From: Polytrichum commune
Taxonomy: Eukaryota > Streptophyta > Polytrichopsida > Polytrichales > Polytrichaceae
Length of the DNA: 64,000 nt
NCBI GenBank assembly: GCA_950295325.1
Contig: OX485807.1
Coordinates: 28,923,666-28,987,665, forward strand
Reading direction: 5' to 3'
The notes beneath the pieces are model-generated. The model had not been told where the DNA came from. It searched no databases and saw nothing but the letters and a program-made list of their open reading frames with translations. Of the stretch, positions 13,987-26,552 are shown in pieces. How positions within the stretch are numbered: position 1 is the first letter of the stretch; every line of letters starts with the position of its first letter. The translations under genes were made by a program, and so were the position numbers.

Positions 13987-16900
13987 CCAGTGTAACGCAC
14001 ACAATACAATAATCAATCTTGGTAACTTGCATTTCATCCTCAAAGATTAGAGTCTCTATACTATGTATCAATCTAAAACTATAATTAATTCTAAGTTAAT
14101 CCATGCTGCCTTAATATCCTTGATATTCTAGAATTTATCCTATCTCAAATATACTTAATAACTCTTAATATCTTATGCCCATTATTACTCAACTGATCAA
14201 AGTTTGTTCTCATCACATTCAATTAGTAAAGGGTTCATCAACTCAACAAACTAATAAACTTACAACCACAACACTAAGGTATTTCCTTTAACTATAATTT
14301 AAAAACTTGATCACATTGTTTATCAAATTATTTTCTCCCTTTCTTTGCCTCCCACATGCTTCAACAATTGCCAATAGTTTTCCTCTTGGACTAACCCTTG
14401 ACCTCCCAATTCTCCTGTACATCAAATGCCTCTCACGGGACTCTCTCTCTCTCTCTCTCTCTACTTCTTGAAATCTTAGAACGACGAGCTCCACACAAAA
14501 GATGCTTGCGGGCTGCCCGTCAAAAAATAATACCAGTATAAAATTGTGAAGCGCAGACTGAACAGTATCCCTGACTGTCTCGTCTCAATTACGTAAAGTA
14601 CCCCTTGTAGATAGCTGCTCCTATGAACTACGCTGTGAGTAGTCTCTACTGAGCGTGATAGACAGACTATTGAGAGTCTTGTGAGCAAGTGAGGTTGCAA
14701 CGTCTGCTGGCCACAGAGACCGTCTGAGCTCTCTTTGCTTCACATTGACACAGCGCAGATACATATTGAGTGTATTGCCGGTCTTGTATTACCATTTTAC
14801 ACACTGTTCTTGAATCCCAAAAAACTGTCAGGATGAACAAGAATAGTTCACCACAAGAGGATTTCAAGGTGTGGATTCGGAAATTGTTTCAAAGCAATGA
14901 CTACACTTATTATACATGGGATAATTTACCTATGACTTAAGAATACTTCCAATTCTTGACTGAATATTGCATATTATTCAAGAATATGATATATATTTAT
15001 TACTTATTTCCAAGAAAGGTGATATGGCCTTGTTGACATCGATAACAAGTAAGAGGTCCGTCGACACCTGTTGTACGTTCTACTAACTTTTTTTTTTTGT
15101 GTGGGGAGCATGGGCACAGGTGAGGACCTCTTCTACAAGTGCTGCGCACCTTGCGAAGAAATTGTCCACTCATCACAATTTTTCTAGCAATTTCTCTTTG
15201 AAAATTGATCATGAGTATTTTCTTACTTGACAAGTACATTTTACATACTCTATAAAATGATTAATACCTGCAACTGTCGATTGACGAAAAATAGCCAGGT
15301 AATATGAACATGTGTTAAATACCCGTATACAGCAGTGAATTTCCAGTTAAACTGCTCTACCATTTCGATGATATAACTGAACTATCAAGATATACTGTTT
15401 GGCACAAGATGCACTGATTCTGACTGTCTATATGAAATAGCAGTAAAAGGGATAAGAATTCTGAGAAAACAGGTTGGATAATAATATCATGAGTATTGTT
15501 CTCTATTACTAACCAATTGAGAGTGAGTCAGCAGATTGTCTCAACGAAGACATAGTTCTTGATTATATTCGAACTGTACTTATTTCTGCTGATTTTTCGA
15601 GAGATAACTGATTGATACAGACTACTGTATAAAGGAGTGCAGGAATAGTTCTGACTCCACAATTCTTGAGTGAACACTTGAAGAATATACATGAGGAAAT
15701 ATTTCCTAAATTTGGACAATCCCGGGAATTCTCCCACCTCGTATATTCGTAATAAGTTTTTCTGAGAAAGGGTCTTACAAATTGCATAATAATGTGTATA
15801 TACTCTTGATCTTCTGATATGAAGAAAGAACATGCCAGGAGATATGTTATGAGAGGAACTTACAAAATCTGTATAACTTCAACAGATCCATACGGTTGGC
15901 AAGTAAAGAGACACTTTGAGTGCTCTTAGGAACCACTTAAGAACCTATTGCTTAAGTATGTTCTACCTTAGCAAAAAGAAGGAATAAGCTGACGAAGGAT
16001 TTCCTGTTATATACTCTTAAGGGACGAAGTATGTACAAGATCTGCAGAACTTCTCTGGTAACTCAGATCATTCTTCCGCTTACAAACGAATCACCTACAA
16101 CCGCATGAATGATTCGTCATAAATAACCATCTGAGAAAAGGCACTGGATATTGTAGAAAAGAACCCATGAAGTCTCACGACCCTTGTTTCCTGGTCATAC
16201 TTCAAGAACAGGAAACAACGATTTATGGAGAAGGGTCCCTATGAGGAATTTTTTGATATGGCTTATGCGAAAGAATTTGAGCGAACTTCGCAGCAAGAAG
16301 TCATAGGAGTTCCTTGCGAAGTCTCACTAAACCTCGTAAAAAGCTTGAGTCACAGAGGTATTAAGGTGTCGATTAACTTCTTTACTACGAAGTACAGTAG
16401 GGGTCCTTTATGGATACTCTCTGCAACCATATGAGAAGTTAACATCCCAGGGAAGAAGACAACACTTAGGTGCTTGTATATCCCGATCAGGACCATTTAG
16501 GTGTTGATTGTGCAAGGCTGACTGGATAAACTCTGAACATACTTGGGATAGAAGGAGTTTTTCAGAAAATAAGAAGGTGCTGGTCGATTAGATAACTACA
16601 CTATCTACGATACAGGGTTCGATTACCGCAGAAGAACCTATTACATATGACTAAATCTGCATATCTAAGGTGTTGAATACTCAGCTAAATAGTCCCAACA
16701 TCTACTTGAGTAAGGGATACAATTGGAAGAGATGATGAATACTATACCATGAAATTATCAAGACCTTGTTCTAACAGGGATGTATGTTGTCTTTTACCTT
16801 ACATAACATGACTTTACATTAGGTATGACATAACCTATTGTAACATGAATTTAATCAAGACAAGATTAAGTCAGCTCTCTCTCTCGGTTTTAACCCTTAA

Positions 16901-19900
16901 ACGACAATGCAAGCCCCACGGGCTTGGTATTATTTTGGGAGAATCTTGTTCAAAACTTCTACTCCATTGCACCAAATGGGGTTTTTAGAATGCCAAATGG
17001 AGCACCTTAGCAAGATCTATAGTTCTTTAGAATAGAGCCTATGTAAATTAATTGGTTAATCATGCTTAAAATGAATTTTAAAACAAATTTTGGGTGTGGT
17101 ATCGGGAAAGCATATGTCCTTTAAGGGTTAACCCAATCAAACTACCCCTTGGTTATGCCCTAGTTGCTCAAGGGCTATGCTCTCTAGGCAATTCTTGTCT
17201 ATGGTTGAACTTACTGCACTCTAGAGCGATTACTCCTTCACTATTCTTTCACATACTTTGGCCAAGTATTTTATGTATGCTCTTAACTCAAAGGGACATT
17301 TTGCCCATAATTCTACTTGATTTCATACTTTTAGTGTTATTATCCAATTGCTCCTATCTCTTTGATTAAAGAGTCTATGCTCTTTGACAATGGTTGCACC
17401 TTTCATTGTTATCTTTTCTTATTCATTCGATTATGACTTCTTCTTTTTTTCACTAAGATCATTGTTCACTTCCACTCTTGCTTCAACTTCTTTTCCTTTG
17501 AGAATACTAATATGTGTTTCTCTCAGTTTGCTATGGCTTTTCACTCAGGCATGTGTTATGTAGATTAGGTTTTTGGTAACAAACAAACCCAAGGAAACAC
17601 TTAGGGAAGACTTAAAAGTTGATTTGTGTATCATCTAGGTGTCTCAAATAAATTTATCGAGGGAGAACACAAGGCAAACTCATATCATTTAGGGGTAAAG
17701 ACTCTCAAGGTCAGTGCATGTAATTATGACAGTCACTCAATCTCACATTATTTACCCATGCAATAGTATGGCAACGAGTTCATTTTGATTGGACCAAGTG
17801 CGGTGCTCAAGCATAGGCACAACCATAATCAATTGTCTTGCATGTAGTATACCATTTTAATTCGTTTACCACAGCCAAGGGCACTTTGGTGTTGTTTATA
17901 GTCTCATATTAATTAAACCCTTTCAATGTAGTTTGATAACATAATGCAATCATCCTTACATGATTTTCCATTCTTCTTGATTTAAAAATTGTTTGATTAT
18001 GTTGTCTGACAATGATTTTTTTACCTTGCTACAATCTCCATCTTCAAAATTCCTTGTATGTTTGGGCCTCTCGTGGATGCTTCACAGTCAATAGTCTTGA
18101 TCATGAAGTCCTTCCAACTACCAACCCTACCAAAGGCCAAGAGAGCCAAAACTTGGATGGTCTTGAAAGGTTACTCTTTATATTATAATTTTTTATAACA
18201 AGTTCTTGGACTCCTCACTAAGCATATTGGGTGAAGGCTAATTAATCAATTATCAAACAACTAAGATCACTCAAAAAAAATTTACTGCATATACTAACTT
18301 ACATTCAAGCATGGCGCGGTGGCAAACAATAAAATTATCTTTCACACAAATCACTTGGAAATTCCAGTTTATTTTTCTCGAGACATTCAGAGTAAAAGTC
18401 ATAGTCTTCTGTTTATTTGAACAACCTGTCATAATACATAGAGTAATTGCCTTCAAGACTGAGGTGCAAGAGTTTTTTTGTGACCAAGGTTACTCTTTGT
18501 GTACGAATTCACTCCCTCGGATGGGATAGGGAGTTTCAGTGGTAATGCATTTATTATATTTATAGTTATGATATTTGCTACAAAAATAAAATTTTCTTCT
18601 CAACCCAACATTATTCAATGTTCATGAGTCTCAAGATGGTAAAATTACTATTGCACCTACAATTATTTTGATCATGTGACAACTCTGATATGTAATTATA
18701 ATGGAACTCCAATTTAAGATACACATTGGCAATCATATAAACACATGTATTTTAAATCAAATGAACTCAATCTAGGATTATCTTGAAGGGTATTACGATC
18801 GCAATATAAACTTGATAAGACCATAGCCTGACTCACACATGTCGACAAAAACTCAACATTCACTTCCAGGTAGTAACCGTACTCAAGGAATCCCTCCTTG
18901 GAGATATTTCAAAACAATCTTCAATTTTATAATTTATCCACAAAATTTTACTCAGATAAAGTTGCAATCAAGTACAAACTCCCTAGGTGCTCTCAAAATT
19001 TTCCAAGTTCAAACAATTGTCCTAGCAACTAAGGAATCCCCCCTCTTGTACTTAAAAACTCTATGAAAGGATTTTTTTTCACTGACCTATCTAATTGCTT
19101 CCCTTTTTTGGCTCAAAAAATGCTAGTCTATACACCCTATAATAAACATGTGTAGATTCCAACATACACCTTCCTTCCAATCAGACTATGGTCTATCTAC
19201 TTCTTGATGTCTTAATCAATAGCCTTTTCAGACCTAATCAAATTAGAAATTTCTAGCTCATATTAGACTCTATTTACATTTTTTTTAGATAGAGCTAGAA
19301 AAAACAAAAAATTGTACGACATGTTCTCACAAACTTACATTCACAATGCTTCTAACAATTTATATCAACTTATTGTCTCTCGTTTCTCAGAAACAACCAT
19401 GCTTCACAAATTAGGTTAATTGCACTCACAAAAAACTATCATTTACGATATCTCATCACTATAATCACAAAAAGAAGATAGTTCAACCAAACCTCAGTGA
19501 TTAAGTACATTTATACTCAAAGCAACAATTAACTTCGTCTGACAACAACAATCCCACAATCACCACGGTAATTGTAAACTGTGTCACTGAACGTAGTTTC
19601 ATAATTGACCTCGCACAACCTCTATGCCGGTAGAGACATGATTGCTTGGTTTTAACTATCCTCTCAACTTTGCTTGAAGAAATGTCTATTTTATTGGCCT
19701 CGCCCAACCTCTTTGAGGAAGACGATAGTTGCATTGTAACCAACTAAGGGTTCTTAAGCCCATGCTAATAGTTGTAACTACTTACATTTGTCCATAGTTC
19801 TATCTTCATCTAATTGCTTCTTATTTGCGTATAGTAAAACTATATGACCAAAAAATTGGCTCACATGAGGTGTTGCCGAACCATTCTAACCTTTGGCATC

Positions 19901-20555
19901 ACACATATTGCCATCTTCTTCCACCCTGCCCCCGTTACCTCCCTGCTTCGCCCTACGACCATTGCCTCCCTACTTCACCTCGGCACGGTTGCCGCCTTCC
20001 ACCGTCTCTTTCTTAGACCCCCCCCCCCCCAATCCATTTACTATACCTCACATGAAGTCTCCCTCCTTGTAATAAACGCCTTGTCCTCCTTTCACTCTAC
20101 TTCCTCCCTATCTTCCCTTTATTGTTGTAGAAGGTAGAGAGCATTAGATTGCTCGTAGTCAATAAAAATGTAATGGAAGAGGCATGAGAAACAAGGGTCA
20201 AAATAAGGCTATAACGTTAGTCCGAAGAGGGATAAGAGTTATCCCATATTGTTTGTATAAACCAATAAAAAGAAGAAAAACAATAAAATGCAAAGCAAGG
20301 AGAGCATGAGACCATCTTACTTCAAGCATTGTTTATATGCCTTTGTGTATGTGAATACCGTATGTGATAGGCCAGTTCAACAATAATTAAATTATTTAAA
20401 TAATTGTCGAATTTTATTATTATTAAAAGGCCCAGCTGTCGAAAAGCGAAATAATCATTGGTGGACTTGTCGAAATCTGTCCGTTGTCACATCTTTCCGC
20501 TCCCGCCCTCTCTCGCCCCCGCCTCCGTCATCGCGCCTTCCTTCCGAAACCCTAG
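12263..20555. other. Gene-poor stretch, possible decayed elements
   Basis: No intact gene is visible. A CAA run is at about 13955-13988 and a CT run at about 14441-14461. Between about 14.48 and 16.8 kb the sequence is less homopolymer-rich than its surroundings and contains many short interrupted frames, which would suit a decayed retroelement, but I find no reverse transcriptase, integrase or paired LTRs. A C tract lies near 20020-20030. Confidence 0.35.
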
Positions 20556-20618
20556 TTGGCAGACCTCGAGGCTCCCCAGGTGGTCCTCCACACCAACATG
20601 GGCGACATCACCGTGGAG
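20556..20618 (+). pseudogene. Cyclophilin-type peptidyl-prolyl isomerase, first exon only
   Basis: A 21-codon frame contains the stretch APQVVLHTNMGDITVE, which matches the first beta strands of single-domain cyclophilins of the PPIL1/CYP18 kind (compare the family pattern V-T-L-x-T-x-x-G-x-x-x-V-E). It is followed immediately by a splice-donor-like GTATGC at 20619. Upstream is a plant-like leader with GAAACCCTAG. The position expected for the initiator reads TTG (20556-20558), so the start codon seems lost, unless translation begins elsewhere. I see no further cyclophilin exons downstream, so this is probably a gene fragment. It lies about 430 bp from the large hAT insertion. Confidence 0.5.
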
Positions 20619-20804
20619 GTATGCACTTTCATGTTGGGCATCTGGGGCATGTTGGGTAGAACAGGAGGTTGATGATGTTGTTGCGGAGGCTGTCTGTCAA
20701 AAGCTCTCGCCTTTGTTGAAGAAGGATGACCAGCGGAGGATGCAAAATGGTCGTGGAGGGGGCTGGGAGAGTTTTCTTCTCTAACTACTCCAACTCCTAC
20801 TGCA

Positions 20805-21107
20805 ATGCCTCAAGCTGCTGTCCTGGAGAGAAATGAAAGTCCTAACCCAAGAACATTGGACAACCTCGTTCGGAAGATATCTGGGATTCGATCACCGATT
20901 CCACATATTCCATGGGAAATCCTTGCGGCATTAACGATTCCAAGTTCATACGAGCGACCATTTGTTGATCGGGACAACCCTCTACTCCCACCTCCTACTA
21001 CAAGGCAGACTGTCATCAATTTTGCTCAGAAGACACTGGCTTATGCCCAGGGTTGTCTATCGCGACGTCATGACGATGTCGTGCCGTCATGTCAGGTCGT
21101 GTCGTGA
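20805..21107 (+). CDS. Small ORF split by the large hAT insertion, function unknown
   Basis: An ATG-started frame runs 81 codons up to the target duplication at 21040-21047 and then enters the hAT terminus, ending at TGA 21105-21107. If the 17.15-kb element and one duplication are removed, the frame continues at 38208 for 17 more codons to TGA 38259-38261, or could splice at the CAG|GTTACA junction near 38224. The predicted protein is proline-rich in its middle and has no domain I recognise. Whether it belongs to the channel-like gene remnants at 38.9-40.4 kb cannot be decided by eye. Confidence 0.35.
   Translation: MPQAAVLERNESPNPRTLDNLVRKISGIRSPIPHIPWEILAALTIPSSYERPFVDRDNPLLPPPTTRQTVINFAQKTLAYAQGCLSRRHDDVVPSCQVVS
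21040..21047. repeat. Left 8-bp target-site duplication of the large hAT
   Basis: CTTATGCC immediately precedes the left terminus and is repeated exactly at 38200-38207 after the right terminus. Confidence 0.92.
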
Positions 21108-21140
21108 CGGACCCCTCCGTCACGACACAATAGGGTCCAC
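21048..21140 (+). repeat. Left terminus of the large hAT with subterminal motifs
   Basis: The terminal 13 bases CAGGGTTGTCTAT match the other end exactly. Inside them lie repeated motifs of the type GTCGTGACGG in both orientations (for example around 21098-21110 and 21116-21127), forming a near-palindrome. Similar motifs cluster within 100 bp of the right end. In hAT elements such subterminal repeats are usually where transposase binds, so that role is inferred here. Confidence 0.85.
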
Positions 21141-21317
21141 GTAGGGTCAACATAGGGGGAATGGACTAGGGTGGGTAAAATACTTACCTTCTTGCCAAGG
21201 TGGCGTCCTATGTGGCAGAAAACGCCGACGTGGATGTGCATATTTCCCTTGCCAAGTGAACCATTTTGCCATTGTGTTTAGGGTTCTGTTAAAATCAAAG
21301 TAGAAAAATATGACTAA

Positions 21318-21965
21318 GGAGGGTGTGGGGCGGACGGTGGGGCGGACGGGAGAGGGGGGTGGTGCGGACGGCGGAGGGGGGTGGAGCGGACGGACGGGGG
21401 GTGGTGCGGGCGGGGGAGGGGGGTGGTGCGGACGAACGGGGGGTGGAGCGGACGGGGGAGGGGGGTGGAGCGGACGGGGGTGGGGCGGACGGACGGGGGT
21501 GGAGCGGACGGGGGGAACGCGGAGGGCTCCGTCCGCCCCACGTTCCCCCGCCGTGCGTTCACGTTCCCACACGTTTCCTAACGTCCGCACCCGTTCCCTA
21601 CCGCGTTCCCCCCAGTCCGCACCCGTTCCCTTCCCGTCCGCCCCGCGTTCCCTTCCCGTCCGCCCACGTTCCCTCCCGTCCGCCCCATGTTCCCTCCCGT
21701 CCGCGCTACGTTCCCCTCCCGTCCGCCCACGTTCCCTCCCGTCCGCCCCACGTTCCCTCCCGTCCGCCCCATGTTCCCTCCCGTCCGCCCCATGTTCCCT
21801 CCCGTCCGCGCTACGTTCCCCTCCCGTCCGCCTGCGTTCCCCTCCAGTCCGCCCCACGTTCCCCTCCCGTCCGCCCCATGTTCCCGTACGTTCCCTCCCG
21901 TCCGCCCAAGTTCCCCTACGTCCGCCCCCTCGTTCCCTCCGTCCGCCCCCGGGTTCCCACGTTCC
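21318..21965. repeat. GC-rich tandem array 1, upstream of the kinase-like gene
   Basis: An irregular tandem array of about 650 bp is built on a GCGGACGG(G)n monomer. Up to about 21530 the plus strand is G-rich. From about 21536 it becomes C-rich, in units such as CGTTCCCTCCCGTCCGCCCC (about 21-23 bp), so the array flips orientation in the middle. The C-rich units are the reverse complement of those in array 2. Long open frames across it in many phases are a by-product of the periodic, stop-poor sequence. It is CpG-dense in an otherwise AT-rich region and ends about 70 bp before a TATA box. Confidence 0.9.
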
Positions 21966-22032
21966 CCATACGTCCTTTTCGTGCCCCATGTCAAATCCGA
22001 CCGGGATCCCATAATGATTGTGCTCCCCTTTG

Positions 22033-22043
22033 CCTATATAAAG
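22033..22043 (+). promoter_or_regulatory. TATA box of the kinase-like gene
   Basis: CCTATATAAAG is a close match to the plant TATA consensus. It lies about 70 bp after tandem array 1 and about 225 bp before the ATG at 22267. An initiation site near 22065-22075, close to TTCCCCTCACTTTCC, is plausible. The other two main genes of the element have the same array-TATA-gene order. Confidence 0.7.
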
Positions 22044-22266
22044 CCGTGGGGTTTTAGTTCCCCTCACTTTCCTCTCCTCCCACCACAAAGGGACCCGAGA
22101 CCTTGTTGCCGTCCCAAGGACAGCGGCACCGCGCGGGTCTCAGGGGGTTTGGGAGGGCAGGGCAAATTGTGGGGAACCCTCGCAATTTTTTTTCCAGATT
22201 CACGCACTCATTTCTACATTCACTCACTCCTTTTTACATTCACTCACTCACGCGGTTTTTTTCACG

Positions 22267-24183
22267 ATGGAGGGGGAGGACATTGCTCCTTACCAAGACG
22301 AGGATACGAGGCTGCACCGTGCTTGGCTCCAAAGCACTCCACTTGCGCATACTGGAGAGGGTACGGGAAGCGAGGCCGGAAGTGGAAGCACTGCAGCACG
22401 TCCCCCACGTCCAGATCCTTTTCGGTTTGACGAAGAGTTCTTTGCAGTTGGCCATTCAGGAGGCAACCAAACACGTGGAAGCCGTGGAACACGTGGGAGT
22501 CGGGGAAACAATGGACATAGAGGGAGAACAGGAAGGGGACCAAGCTCAAGCAGTTCCACCGATATAAATGCAGCCACTCATGGAGAGTCCGTGCCACCAC
22601 GATCTCCGACACGGCGGACATCAAGACCGGAGAGCCCTGCACGTGATGTACCTCAGGGTTCGGAGCATGGTGAAAGACGGGGACAAAAACGCCCAGCAAT
22701 TTCGGAAGGGACGGAGGAGGGGTCCGGGGTTTCAGGTTCGCAATCAAGGAAAAGGAAAAATAGAGGCAAACGCGACCCGCGGATCGATGAGGCTCGAAAC
22801 CATTGTAGGGTCGTGCTGTTGGAGTGGTTTAGAAATAACAGCATGGTTTATTTGGAAAAAAAATACCTCAATGATGGTACAAAGGGGTTGGATTTGGTGA
22901 GAAACGATTTGATTCTTATTCTCACGGAAGCCACGGCTGGAGCGGAGTTTGAAGATGCTAGGGGCATGAGCGATTGGGGCACCTGGATTGAACAACAAGC
23001 CGTGGAAGCAATCTACAATCCAACAATGGCATATGATGCTGTGCATCCTAGCGAGGGAAGTAGTAGTGGCAGGAAGTCCGAGCTGTACATGAAGCTAGAG
23101 AATTGGAAAAGAGGCGTAATAGCAGCAAAAGGAACATCCGCCCGCAACCTTCCCATTTTTATTGACAGGCAGATGGCAGACAACATTGCCACTCAGGGCC
23201 GGCAGGGTGTCATATGGTTGCCTAGGAATGCGGAGATCAAAGCCTTGGATAAGGAAATCTTCCAAGGGACCTTCGGAGTGGTGCGGAGAGTCGCAATTCA
23301 TGGAGCATCATTCATCCCTAGCTGGATAGAGTGGGCTGGGAAGACCATGAAGGCCACGAATAGTTTGGAGAATCGAAAGGAACGTTCAGTTGAAGCATTG
23401 GCGTGTCCAGTAGATCATCCTGGGGTAATCAAGCTACAATACCTCAATATGAAAACATACGAATCCTATTCGATGTGATGGAATGGAGGCTCCTTGAAAA
23501 ACATGAGGATCTATGACTTCAGCGTTCCGGAAACCCACGAGCGCACAATCCTTCACATGCCTTGGGCAGACTTTGAAGCACGGAAACGGTTGGTTGTATA
23601 TCGAAGGCATCGAGCTTATTTGGCATGGGCTCTAATGTGCATTGTGGATGTAGTGCACAGGCATGACGTGTTGCACAATGACCTTAATCCCAACAATGTC
23701 ATGCTGCATTTCCCACAAGACCGTGAGAACACGGTTTACATTGGTGTGTGTGATTGGGGCATGGCATCCTGGGGAGGTGAAGACGCACCCTCCAACTATG
23801 GAAAAGATTCAGTGGATGAGATGAACAAGCACAAAACAAAATACAACTGTGCTGGTCCAGAATTATTCCATGTACGAGGGCAGCGTGGAACATCCACCTC
23901 TCTGGTGAGGATGGCTCGGAAACATAGGCACACGTTTCTATCGGAGTCCTTCTCAGTGGGTGCTTTGGCAAAGAAGATTTATGCCAGGGATGCGACTTCC
24001 CCCTTGTTTCAGCTAAACAGTGATCCAAATGGCTTGAATATGCGGTTTGAGTTAGCATTGGATTCATTGACGAAGACCAATCCAGCGGAAAGGTCAACCA
24101 TCACACACGTAGTGAACATTTTGAAGTCCCCTCCATACAACATGGTTAACCCGACAATGTGCTTCCGTGACACTGCAAAATAG
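22267..24183 (+). pseudogene. Protein-kinase-like gene carried by the hAT, one in-frame stop
   Basis: One frame runs from ATG 22267 to TAG 24183 (638 sense positions) except for a single TGA at 23476-23478 (codon 404). Residues 1-200 are low complexity and basic, with an NLS-like cluster RKRKNRGKR. The kinase-like domain follows: a glycine-loop candidate GTFGVV near 334, candidate ATP-binding Lys in AGKTMKA near 359, helix-C Glu near 376, catalytic loop HNDLNPNNVML with Asp about 472 and Asn about 477, and DWG in place of DFG with Asp about 496. The HND and DWG variants mark a divergent family, but the core Lys, Asp, Asn and Asp are kept. The TGA falls just before WNGGSL in the hinge region, where a tryptophan codon (TGG) would be natural. 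I treat it as a recently damaged gene; readthrough or a rare spliced form is not excluded. Confidence 0.8.
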
Positions 24184-25045
24184 ATTTTTTTTGTTTTTTT
24201 TGCAACAATTTTGAATCATACCAATTTTGTAACCGTTGGAGATGTAAATAAAGCCATCATTTTTTCATACAAAACTTGTATATTGTATGAGGTTTATGGA
24301 TCTTAGTGCAATGTTCATACTACTCCATGAGGCCTTTGCTCCATAATCGAGAAGAAGTCTATGGGAGGCTAACCAAGGTTCTCGCCTCTCGTGATGCCAC
24401 ATCCTTCTTTCACATCGTTGTTATCACATCCATGTGCTAAGTTCAAGTTAACTATAGTTGTTTGTGATATGTCTTGAAAAAATGCAGTTACCTATATTTA
24501 TTCTAATTTTGGTATGCCACAAAATGTAGTCAACTATAGTTATATCTAGTTAACTAAAGTTGAGCACAATATTGCAATAGTTATATCGGTTGTACACGTG
24601 ATCCAAAACATCTCTAAATGTTATCTTTCTTCTACTCCCCACATATTGCACACTATAAATGTTAAACGTGTTAACAGTTAACAAAATGGTACTCCCTTCT
24701 TTGTAAATCTGACTCTATAAACGTTAACGGATGAAATACAACCATAATATGGATGATAAAAACTACACATCCAGTTACATTGATTCATATTCACTTGTGA
24801 TTTGTAAACTTGATATTGAATAAAGTTTTGATTGGGTGTGCAATTTTATGAATGGTATTCTCTCACAAGGAATCTTCACAATTGCTTATATTTATATTTA
24901 TATAATTTACAATCACTTTTTTTTGGAAGTTTGGACATATTCTTGGCCGTCCAAGTTGAGAGGCCGTGCGATTGAGTGGCCCAACTTTGTTGATAGTCAA
25001 AAGAAATGATCTGAAAATAGCCAAGAAAATATAGTAAGGGTAGCC
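24184..25045. other. Spacer inside the hAT, no gene seen
   Basis: AT-rich sequence downstream of the kinase-like gene. TTGTAACCGTTGGAGATGTAAATAAAG just after the stop could serve as a 3-prime-processing region (AATAAA at about 24247). No ORF of note. Confidence 0.5.
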
Positions 25046-25517
25046 TTAGTTGGGCATAGTGTGAAGCCTCCAAAGGCCAAGCGCAAAGTCCAAACCTTTG
25101 GCCATGAACTCCCACGGCCTCTCGGCTTGGATGGCCAAAGTGTGAAGCCTCCAAAGGCCAATCCCAAAGTCCAAACTCAAAGGAGCATGCCACTTTATTC
25201 CTTGCTCAAAATAACCCCTCCAATCTAACGGCCAAGATCTTGTCAATGATTGATTATTTTAATGAAAAAAAAGTTCGGCCTCTCGACGGAAGTTTGGGTT
25301 GAGCATTTTGCTATACCCAATCTTTGCTCGAGAGGCCGAACTCTTGGCGCCATAACTTCCTAAAAGTGTTGCCACCTAGGCTCTTTTGGAGGCCACGTCC
25401 TTTGGACTTCGGCCTCTAGTGTGAAGGCCGAGAGGACGGACTTTGGGCATTTCAGCATTTTCATTGGTCCAAATGTTGAACCTCTCAAAGTTTGGCCATA
25501 TTGTGAACCGGCCCTTA
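25046..25517. mobile_element. Harbinger-type MITE inside the hAT (diverged copy)
   Basis: From about 25272 to 25514 this closely matches the MITE at 39367-39728, sharing blocks such as GTTCGGCCTCTCGACGGAAG and GCCACCTAGGCTCTTTTGGA. Its right end reads GTGAACCGGCCC followed by TTA at 25515-25517. The left part differs and holds two direct copies of AGTGTGAAGCCTCCAAAGGC (near 25059 and 25140). The left boundary is placed at the TTA at 25046-25048 only tentatively, because the expected GGGCCGG end is not preserved. It was presumably acquired after the hAT was formed. Confidence 0.6.
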
Positions 25518-26552
25518 TATTTGCAATACATGTCTTATTCTTTTTTTGGCACAAATTGAAAATACAACCAACCCAGCCGAAACAGCGCAGCCTAAGTGGA
25601 AATCTAGAAATAATGCTCATTTGAGGCCTATCCTTCCAAGTAGGGACTAAGTTGCTACGGGTCACAATAGGACCTTTGACCCCCCAAATCAAATCAAATT
25701 TGTTAAGAATGTCATGGTAGGCCACGTCCGGGGCTTTTTCCAAGTCCCTAAGCATCTGTTTCCATTCAATCCTCCCATACTCTGATTTGTAATACATGTC
25801 ATAAAAGCTAATGCAATTATTGTTTTGAAGTCTACCATCAAATGATATGTAAGATCGTATGTTCACTTGTGGTTGGTTCTTTTTATGTACCAGTTTAAGC
25901 CAATACTAAAATAAAATAAACCTTATTCTATAAAATCTAATGACACTACCATACAAGTTAGTAGAGATGTTGTATATTTTTTAAAATTATTCTATATATT
26001 TACATAACTACAACTTATAATTTTGTGAAGAATAATATATAATACAACAAAGTTCAAATCAATACCTCTTTTGTGCACTCACATATACTCATACGGATTT
26101 AGTATAGTGCACCCCCCCAAATGATCACTAATGTGGGCCACATTAAATTTAAGCCCACACCAAATCCCTAGTTTAATATCAATGTGGACCATATTAATTT
26201 GTTTTTCTAGAATGTTCTAATTTGTGTAAGGTGTTGGTAAGATATCTTTATGAAGCCTATAGGAACTCGGGGGATGCACTCTACATTATGTTTGAGAATC
26301 ACGTGCGTTCATGACCCCTTCTAAAAACCCCAATGTATACCATAAGTTATATGTCTAAGTAGAGATTGTGCCAACTTGAAGTAGTCCTCGCGATTTGCGA
26401 ACGTTTAACTTTCGTTGTAGGCATCGTAAAAAAAAGCAGGTGGGTTCGTTGGAAAGCTGGGAACCTAAATTCTCAAACCATGTATGGAAACACTTCTACA
26501 TGAGTGAGAGAACAAAATAATGGCACATATGTGGTAGCAATTTGGAATGACG

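Noticed and set aside
14480-16800. A complete LTR retrotransposon
   Set aside because: No paired long direct repeats, primer-binding site or pol motifs could be found by reading.
21147-22088. Long Pro/Arg- or Gly-rich frames in several phases (21.1-22.4 kb)
   Set aside because: They run through the GC-rich tandem array in nearly all phases and on both strands. The periodic, stop-poor sequence explains them; there is no domain.
23464-23500. A plus-one frameshift at the kinase hinge (phase reading FDVMEW)
   Set aside because: The other phase gives a plausible short peptide, but the frames on both sides of the TGA are already in the same phase, so one nonsense change is simpler.
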